The notes below the pieces were generated by a model. The model ran no database searches and had not been told where the DNA came from. It saw nothing but the letters and a program-made list of their open reading frames with translations. Shown piece after piece: positions 56,829 through 64,000 of a stretch of DNA of 64,000 bases. The DNA is from Ceratobasidium sp. AG-K. Lineage: Eukaryota > Basidiomycota > Agaricomycetes > Cantharellales > Ceratobasidiaceae. The position numbers and the translations under genes are program-made. The stretch is from assembly GCA_037039685.1 (NCBI GenBank), contig JAWNGF010000006.1:1364001-1428000 (forward strand), written 5' to 3'. Position 1 is the first letter of the stretch, and each line of letters begins with the position of its first letter.

Positions 56829-59070
56829 TCAAATTTGGATATTGCAGCCTCCCCCAATTACATTTCTCAACTGAGTTCTAGGGATCGCCTCCCTGTATGC
56901 ACGCCGTTTGAGTCTTGCGTGGGTGTGTTGTTCATATGCATATGCAAATCCAATAAGCTTGGGCTCGCTGAACGCTGTACCCACAAAGGAGATGCCAAAC
57001 GGCAAGCCCTACGAATCATGAGCAACATAGAATCATATCAATGACCTAACAGAAACCACTTTGTTTTAACGTACCGGTGCTGGGTAGACCGTATTAGGTC
57101 CCGCGCTCCCCGGTATAACGACTGTACTTTCATCGTGAAAACCCAGCGGAACTGTCAGGGTTTAGTCATTTGCTCAGGCAGGCTGCTACAATGTTGAAAC
57201 GGAAGCATACCCGTGACAGATGGATACCCAGCGATCGACGCCAGGCAATTGCCAATCCCTGTTGGCGAGGACTCGTTAGCTGTTCTTGTGTCGCATGCGC
57301 GTTGTCCGTATCGAGACCTACTGCTTTGACTAGGTAGAACTAGCGCATCCAGGTTGTACTTTTCAAGTGCAGCGTCGATCCCCTGCTCACGTCCAAGACT
57401 GTACTCTAGGTTTAAAGCAGCCCAGTACTTTGCATCATGTCCGTTAGTGGATTCCGAGTCAATTAGTCTATGAATAATTTATTACAGTTCTTGCCGGTTT
57501 GTTCACGATTGCTTACAGAGACTGGTCTTCATATCCATTTGGCTCCTCTAACCACTTGTGTGCATCGTTATAAGCTATCAACTTATGCATGTCAGTTACA
57601 TTCGTTGGAACGGTTTTCAACCCTTTCAGATAAGCATTGAGCTCAAGCTAAACAAAAATGGTGTCATTAGCCAGAACTCGTGGTATGAGAAAGTGGCTTT
57701 ACTTTCAAGTCAGTCTTGACTACCTGGCCCCAATATCCATTACACACGGATGCGACGCGGGCGTCCGGTATATAGGCCATATCTATAACAACCCCACCCA
57801 AGGAGCGAATTGTTTTGAGCGCACGGTCTAATTCTGTCCGGGTACTTGTGTCATTGGCGTAATATATATCGTCGGCGAGTGTCAGCATTGGTACACCAAA
57901 TCGCCTGGCTTGAATGGCGTTGGCCCTCAAGAATAGTGAGTAATCCAGTGGAGGAATTGGTGCGTTATGTGTGTAGTTGTCGGCTCCGTCCCGTCCGGCG
58001 ATGACGGTAAGAATAGCAGCGGCATCTGCTACGCTCCTGGCAATCGGTCCGACAGTGTCTCGGCGAGAGGAAATGGGTATGACTGCAGCATATTTAGAGC
58101 GAGTCTAGTTTCAGAGAGTATCACTCACCTCCCACTCTTGAGGTGAGGCCGACTGTAGGTTTGATTCCCACAACGTTATTTATACTTGCCGGGCCAATGA
58201 TACTCGTGTCTGTTTCGGTTCCCAGAGCTCCCGCAGCCAGTCCGATTGCCATGCCCACGGCGCTACCCGACGACGATCCAAATGTTGTAGCGCCAGGATA
58301 GTATGGATTTGTTGTTTGCCCGCCACGGCCTGACCAACCATCTGCAAGGTTTCCACGCTCATGTGCCCATTCACACTACCGAGGTATGGTACTTGGGATC
58401 AATCGTTTTTAGCAATTTCGCATGTGACTAACCATATTAGCTTTGCCTAACATAATCGCACCAGCCTTTCTAAGTTTCCTTATGACAGTTGCGTCGCCTG
58501 GGACTGTCGACCCCAACAAAGCATATGACCCAGCGGTTGTGTTCATTCCTGTTTCAGGCAGCAGGTTTTAACCCTCTAAAAACGATTAACCTCAGGTAAA
58601 CTTTGCCATTCACCTTCATTAGCCAGGGTCGCGATATTATCCTTCACCAAGATTGGGATCCCGTGTAAAGGCGAGCGTTTCCCTACTAGCCTCCTCTCCA
58701 AGTCTAGCGCCGCAGCCTGTTCGAGTGCGTGCTGATTTGTCTCGACTACAGCATGTAGAGCAGGCCCACGAAGGTTAACTTCTTTGATACGTGCTAAGTA
58801 AGCCTGTCAACAACAAAATTCTGTTGTTGGTTATCATAATATTGCCCATAGACGACCTACCGTGGTGAGGTCGACGCTCGTAAACTCCCCTAGCTCCAGT
58901 CCGGCTTGTAACTCGGATATCGAAGCTTCGTATAAGTCTGGGTAGTTGTAGGCCTGTACATAATTATAGAAGAAAAAGCAACTAAAAAAATACCCAAACA
59001 ACACGATCAGAGCATGACTCCGGTTGACTCTCCATGATGACTGGACGTTAGCTATAGTTGGGTCTCTCAT
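56829..59070 (-). CDS. Amidase-signature enzyme 1
   Basis: Amidase of the Ser-cisSer-Lys family, probably membrane-anchored or secreted: ATG 59070-59068 and a hydrophobic segment (HALIVLFGYFFSCFFFYNYV) near the N-terminus. Catalytic Lys in ILVKDNIA, cis-Ser in GSSSGSAVG, nucleophile Ser in GTETDTSIIGPAS (Thr replaces the common Gly before it), then NNVVGIKPTVGLTSR and PISSRRDTVGPIARS. C-terminal LPFGISFVGTAFSEPKLIGF, stop 56831-56829. About nine exons. The 3' ~600 bp, introns included, is almost identical to 60515-61105 in the next gene. Frame intact when spliced. Substrate unknown; fungal members hydrolyse varied amides. Confidence 0.87.
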
Positions 59071-60474
59071 AATGAAAGAAGATTCTGATGAGTTGAGTAG
59101 GTGGGGTTAGTTAACTGTCCATAGCTGTTTGCAAGTTCAATTTATACCTTAAAGTACAGTAAAAGGGGTTGAAACGTGCACTGTCGGTGGCGTATTCGGT
59201 TCACCATCAACTCATTCTTGGCCTGATTTCACAAAACAGCCTATACTCCGGTCGTCCAGATCGATCGCAAGACATGAACTACAGTCAACGTCCTTGACTT
59301 GCGGGAGCGTGGGGCTTCGTTAGGCTTTTGCGATGACCAAAGCCGCCACTCCGCACGAAGTGGCTATGCACAACTACGCTACCTCAAAGACATTTCTTGA
59401 ACTCGTAAGTAGCCAAGATGTCAATGGTCTGTCGTCAGAATCTTTGTACACTCAAATATAACCTTACCGCAAAGTCAACTCCTCAGGAATGCTACTAGAG
59501 GAGATATATTATGTAATAAAGCTACGGCCAAAGCGACGATGCACATGTTTACGAGAAACCGTCTCGCTTAGCGTTTGATGGTGGACTCCACCTGCAAGTC
59601 GAGGACGTTGACTGTAATTTGAGGGAACCTAGCACCACTGCGCTTTCGAAATTGAGCAACCTCGGATCCGAGGGCCTGGTTGTCATCAGGTGGAGTTAGA
59701 TTAACAAAAAAAATCGATTTCACTGTGGACGCCTCACTTCCGGACGATCCGGGGGCAGGAAATCCGTGAGCAACTTCCGGACCGTCCGAGGGTAAATTTC
59801 GGTGTGTGTACTAGGGCAGGCCATAGGCATTTACCTTCGGATTGTCCGGGTTTTTGCTCCTCATATGGATTTGCCGACTACCTGTTTCCCCGGATTGTTC
59901 GCAAGTCACTCTCGGATAGGTGTACAAATAATTTAACACAAATAGCAAACTAATTACACACTCATACAATTGATCAATACGTACAATGAGAATCGGGGAG
60001 CGTTTATCAGAACCCCAGGTAAGGCACGGTGGGTCTCAGAGGTTGTTGAGGGCAGTCCGGGCAAGTAGGTCAGGTCAGGAACCAGCACATGACAAATAAA
60101 ACACTATAAAAACAGTGAAGCAGATATATAAGGTAAAATAGGTTCAGCGTCTAGTCCTGGTACGCCAGGTCCACCCGCCTGAGGGGAACGCGCTCGTCTG
60201 AAAGAAACACCTAGCATCTGGAGGTAAGTTGGACCGTCCAGGGGTCCCGATATCGAATCCGGAGGTTCGTTGAGAGATATCTGCGGACCTTTCTCCCGGA
60301 ATTTTGGCCGATCCGGGGGTTGGTAAGGCGTGGCATATAGTCCTCCATTCGTCTGTACTTGTATATCTTCTGTTCTCAATTATAAATGTATATATACATG
60401 GAGCCAAGCACCAAGCACACCCTCCCGCAAATTGCTGTGACGGTAGGAATTTAACCAATTATCATTATTTAAAT
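59071..60474. other. Intergenic region with CCGGA-type palindromic motifs
   Basis: No gene recognised. A palindrome-like motif recurs: CCGGACGATCCGG (about 59740-59752), CCGGACCGTCCGA (about 59777-59789), CGGATTGTCCGG (about 59838-59849), CGGATTGTTCG (about 59891-59901), GGACCGTCCA (about 60231-60240) and GGCCGATCCGG (about 60306-60316). Antisense frames at 60104-60458 cover part of this and match nothing. Confidence 0.5.
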
Positions 60475-62677
60475 TCAAACTGGAGTGACACGATCCCTTC
60501 CGATCAGATCTTTCAACTGGGTCCTAGGGATCGCCTCCCTGTATGCGCGCCGTTTGAGTCTTGCGTGGGTGTGTTGTTCATACGCATATGCAAATCCAAT
60601 AAGCTTGGGCTCGCTGAACGCTGTGCCGACAAAGGAGATGCCAAACGGTAAGCCCTGCGAATCATGAGCAACACAGAATCACATCAATGACCTAACAGAA
60701 ACCACTTTGTTTTAACGTACCGGTGCTGGGTAGACCGTATTAGGTCCCGCGCTCCCCGGTATAACGACTGTACTTTCATCGTGAAAACCCAGCGGAACTG
60801 TCAGGGTTTAGTCATTTGCTCGCTACAACGTTGAAACGGAAGCATACCCGTGACAGATGGATACCCAGCGATCGACGCCAGGCAATTGCCAATCCCTGTT
60901 GGCGAGAACTCGTTAGCTGTTCTTGTGTGGCATGCGCGTTGTCTGTATCGAGACCCACTGCTTTGACTAGGTAGAACTAGCGCATCCAGGTTGTACGTTT
61001 CAAGTGCAGCGTCGATCCCCTGCTCACGTCCAAGACTGTACTCTAGGTTTAAAGTGGCCCAGTACTTTGCATGATGTCCGTTAGTGGATTCCGAATCGAT
61101 AAGTCTAGGACCACTTTGTCAGATATCTCGATGGTCCATTTATGGGTATTTACCGAGACTGATCCTCATACCCCTCCGGCTTTTCCAACTGGCTATGGCC
61201 ATCGTTATATGCTATCAACGCGTGGATATCTGAGACATTCGTCGGGATGTTTTTCAACCCCTTAAGATAAGCGTTGAGTCCAAGCTGAAGTAAACAAATA
61301 TTAGCCATGACGCCTAGTATCAGAAAGAATCTCACCTTCAAATCAGTTTTGAGCACCTGGCCCCAATATCCTTCACACACCGGTGCGAGAGGATCTACAT
61401 TTGGCACGTGGGCCAGGTCTATAATAACCCCGCCCAGGGAGCGGATTTTTTCGATTGCGCGACGGAACTCTCTGCGAGTGCTCGTATCGTTGGCGAATTT
61501 TATATCGTCGGGGAGTTTCAGTCCTGGCACACCAAATCGTTTGCCTTGAATGGCATCGGCCCCCAAGAACGTTGTGTAGTCTAATGAAGGGGCTGGTGCG
61601 TTATGCGTATAGTTATCGACGCTATCTCGTCCGGCGACAATGGTAAGAATGGCGGCGGCATCTGCTACACTCCTGGCAATCGGGCCAATAGTATCTCGAC
61701 GAGGGGAAACAGGTATGACTGTATCGTAACCAGTTAAGAGAAGTATTGATGTATCAATCACACTCACTTCCCACTCTCGACACCAGCCCAACAGTAGGTT
61801 TGATGCCCACAACGTTGTTCGCGCTCGCCGGACCAATTATGCTTGCATCTGTTTCAGTTCCTAACGCACCTGCAGCCAGTCCGATTGCTGCTCCCACAGC
61901 ACTACCCGACGACGAACCGAATGTGGTAGCACCAGGATAGTACGGATTTGTTGTTTGCCCGCCACGACCAGACCAGCCGTCTGCGAGATTTCCCCGCTCA
62001 TGCGCCCATTCACACTATCGAGATATTTCGCAATTGTTTCACATTATTATGTGTCACTTACCATATTGGTTTTGCCCAAAATAATTGCACCAGCTTCTCT
62101 AAGCTTCCTGACGACAGTAGCATCCCCTGGGACGGTCGACCGCAATAAAGCGTGCGATCCAGCAGTGGTGTTCATTCCTTGTACGAGATAGGAAATTCTA
62201 GCTTAGAAGTTCGGGGAAAAACAATCATTGCGTACCTTCGCTAGCCGAGGTTGCAATATTGTCCTTCACCAAAATAGGGATCCCGTGTAACTGTGAGCGT
62301 AGCCCTCCTAGCCTTCGTTCTGTATCAAGCGCCGCAGCTTGTTCGAGGGCACGGGGATTCGTCTCAATTACCGCCCGGAGCATGGGGCCATGACTATTGA
62401 CTTCCTTAATGCGTGCGAGGTAAGCCTGTCGAGGAAAAGGTTAAGCTGAGAATATTCTCTTAAGTCAACTTACAACAGTGAGATCGACGCTCGTAAACCT
62501 GCCCAGCTCCAATCCAGTTTGTAACTCAATTATTGAAGCCTCGTACAAGTCTGGGTAGCTATAGGCAGGTGCATAGCTAGAAAATAAACAACAACTGAAA
62601 CAATAACCAAATAACATGATTAAAATATAGCTCCGGTTTGATCTCCATAGTGATCGAGTAGCAACTGGATTGTCCAT
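60475..62677 (-). CDS. Amidase-signature enzyme 2
   Basis: Tandem paralogue of the amidase at 56829-59070. The start most like its neighbour is the ATG near 62677 (MDNPVATRSLWRSNRS); another in-frame ATG is three codons upstream. N-terminal hydrophobic segment YILIMLFGYCFSCCLFSSY. Catalytic Lys in ILVKDNIA, cis-Ser in GSSSGSAVG, nucleophile in GTETDASIIGPAS, then NNVVGIKPTVGLVSR. The 3' part is nearly identical to the previous gene up to about 61105 and then diverges sharply (roughly 80% like elsewhere). The C-terminus differs (LKDLIGRDRVTPV, stop 60477-60475). Spliced frame intact. Confidence 0.86.
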
Positions 62678-63340
62678 ATAAGTCATAACCCCTAGGCTCT
62701 GCAGGTTCAATAGTTGGATTAGGTTAACTGTCACCTTAACGCAGACCAGATAGCGAAGAAAGCATAGGCCTGTTGGCTTTGAGGTTGAGGTGTAAAAGTA
62801 GACGAGCAGAAGCTCATAATATTTCGTTTCAAGCGATACACCACTACGTCAGCGAATCCAATCATATTCCGAGCTGGCGGGTCTGACGCAAGAGAGCCCT
62901 TGAATGCCCTTGGAGCGAACCTCCCATCGTGAGTGAAGTTTACAGTACCGACACCGCCATACAGGAGACAATAGAACGTAGTATAGCCCATGTACTAGCG
63001 TAACACATAAGGCGTTATGCCAGGAGACAACTCGCAAGAGTCAAGAGAGTACTGCGCATACACAAAGTTAATTTGAATTCCTAGCACAGGTCATCATCCA
63101 ATGACGGCATACTCATCATTTGTTTGGTAATGACATCTGTCATGACTGCTACTTAACTGTGAGCCCAATCGTCCCCCTGGACTCCGTTCTCGTTTCTAAT
63201 GCATCCGTAGACAACACGTATATAAGATCCACTGACTCGATATATTGATCAGAATAGGGAAGGCTTGCCAAACATCGCTGTCATAATCGAATCAAGAGTA
63301 AGTTTATTGAAACACCCTACAGACAAACTTCATCGATATC
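62678..63340. other. Spacer between amidase genes 2 and 3
   Basis: Promoter side of amidase 2 and 3' flank of amidase 3. No gene recognised; short minus frames at 62731-63037 match nothing. Confidence 0.45.
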
Positions 63341-64000
63341 TTAAGGAATAGCATCTCTCAGTTGAGTGGCCGGAATTGCCTCCTTGTATGCTTTCTTTTG
63401 GAGTCGTGCGTGCGTGCGCTGTTCATAGGCATAAGCAAACCCAATCAAACTTGGCTCACTATATGCTGTTCCCAAGAACGATAGCCCAAAGGGTAGGCCC
63501 TGGACGAATCAATTTACGATACTGCATGTTTTTAGAGATTTTGTAACGCTTACTGGGGCTGGGAAAACAGTGTTTGGCCCTGCACTTTCAGGTACAACTT
63601 CCGTATCATCGGGGTGAAATCCGAGAGGAACTAGGCGGGCGTTGGTATGATCCTGTTTGCTAGATATTCGTGCTCTTACCGGTAATGACAGGATAACCCG
63701 CTACAGCCGCGGGAGTGGTAGTCCAACCTAATGGTTTCAAGTTCAGCCTTGAGATCCCTCAGGTTGCAAAAATCGAAGTACCATTGCTTGGTAAAACTAG
63801 TGCATCGAGTTTATTGGCTTTCAACGCAGCGTCAATCCCGCGCTCACGACCTATTGCATAGTTTTCTAGAAGGGCTGCGTAGTACGTTGAATTGTACCCT
63901 CGAGTCGTGTCGGACTCGACGAAGCTATATCCACGCCGCTTAGCATGTTTATATACACGTTGTGGGCTGTTACGACTCACATCGACTGATCCTCGTATCC
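63341..64000 (-). CDS. Amidase-signature enzyme 3 (5' part outside window)
   Basis: C-terminal part of a third tandem amidase. Reading minus from the edge: ESDTTRGYNSTYYAALLENY, then AIGRERGIDAALKANKLDAL, VLPSN, an intron (GTACTTCG...CATTAG, about 63784-63729), GWTTTPAAVAGYPVIT, an intron, VPLGFHPDDTEVVPESAGPN, an intron, GLPFGLSF and a tail LRDAIP with stop TAA at 63343-63341. The catalytic Ser-cisSer-Lys part lies beyond the right edge. It is more diverged than copies 1 and 2 and shows no conversion with them. Confidence 0.82.

Overview
The window looks like nuclear DNA of a basidiomycete fungus, probably an agaricomycete; a Rhizoctonia/Ceratobasidium-type genome fits best, but that is inference. 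The reasons are genes split by many ~45-60 bp GT-AG introns with CTRAY-like branch sites, fungal-type (FunK1) protein kinases, F-box/leucine-rich expansions, Ty3/gypsy chromoviruses, and ordinary fungal genes (TAF1, GH5_9 exo-glucanase, M1 LTA4-hydrolase-type peptidase, P450, drug/metabolite transporter, amidases).

Layout. 1-4.7 kb is conserved gene space: the 5' part of a nucleotide-sugar transporter gene (minus) is divergent to TAF1 (plus). 5.7-24.7 kb is a rearranged block. A FunK1 kinase copy (A) is split by two full-length copies of one Ty3/gypsy chromovirus, a young one on minus (6164-13099, target duplication GACCC) and an older one on plus (13496-20449, target duplication AACAG). A duplicated TAF1 3' end and a third, decayed FunK1 copy follow. 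24.7-36.3 kb holds four minus-strand copies of one F-box family (one intact, three broken), a gene-free decayed zone, and a tandem array of ~312-bp units (about 27.6-29.8 kb).

37-51 kb returns to genes: an EamA-type transporter (minus), a P450 (plus), an isoprenylcysteine-methyltransferase-like enzyme (minus), an LTA4-hydrolase-type aminopeptidase (minus), and head-to-head with it FunK1 copy B (plus), which keeps its catalytic residues. Copy A carries a scrap of the aminopeptidase 5' end, so copy A was duplicated out of the 47.9-50.9 kb locus. 51.7-56.6 kb holds an alpha/beta hydrolase (plus), a small orphan gene (minus) and a secreted GH5_9 glucanase (plus). 56.8-64 kb is a tandem of three minus-strand amidase-signature genes, the last running off the window; the 3' parts of the first two are nearly identical, as after gene conversion.

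The most interesting signal is in the retrotransposon. Its primer-binding site does not look like a tRNA complement. It is a perfect 12-base complement of the predicted 5' end of the element's own transcript, as in Tf1-type self-priming. The family also has an upstream coiled-coil reading frame without an ATG, and one in-frame UGA in gag at the same codon in both copies. I saw no tRNA, rRNA or CRISPR array.
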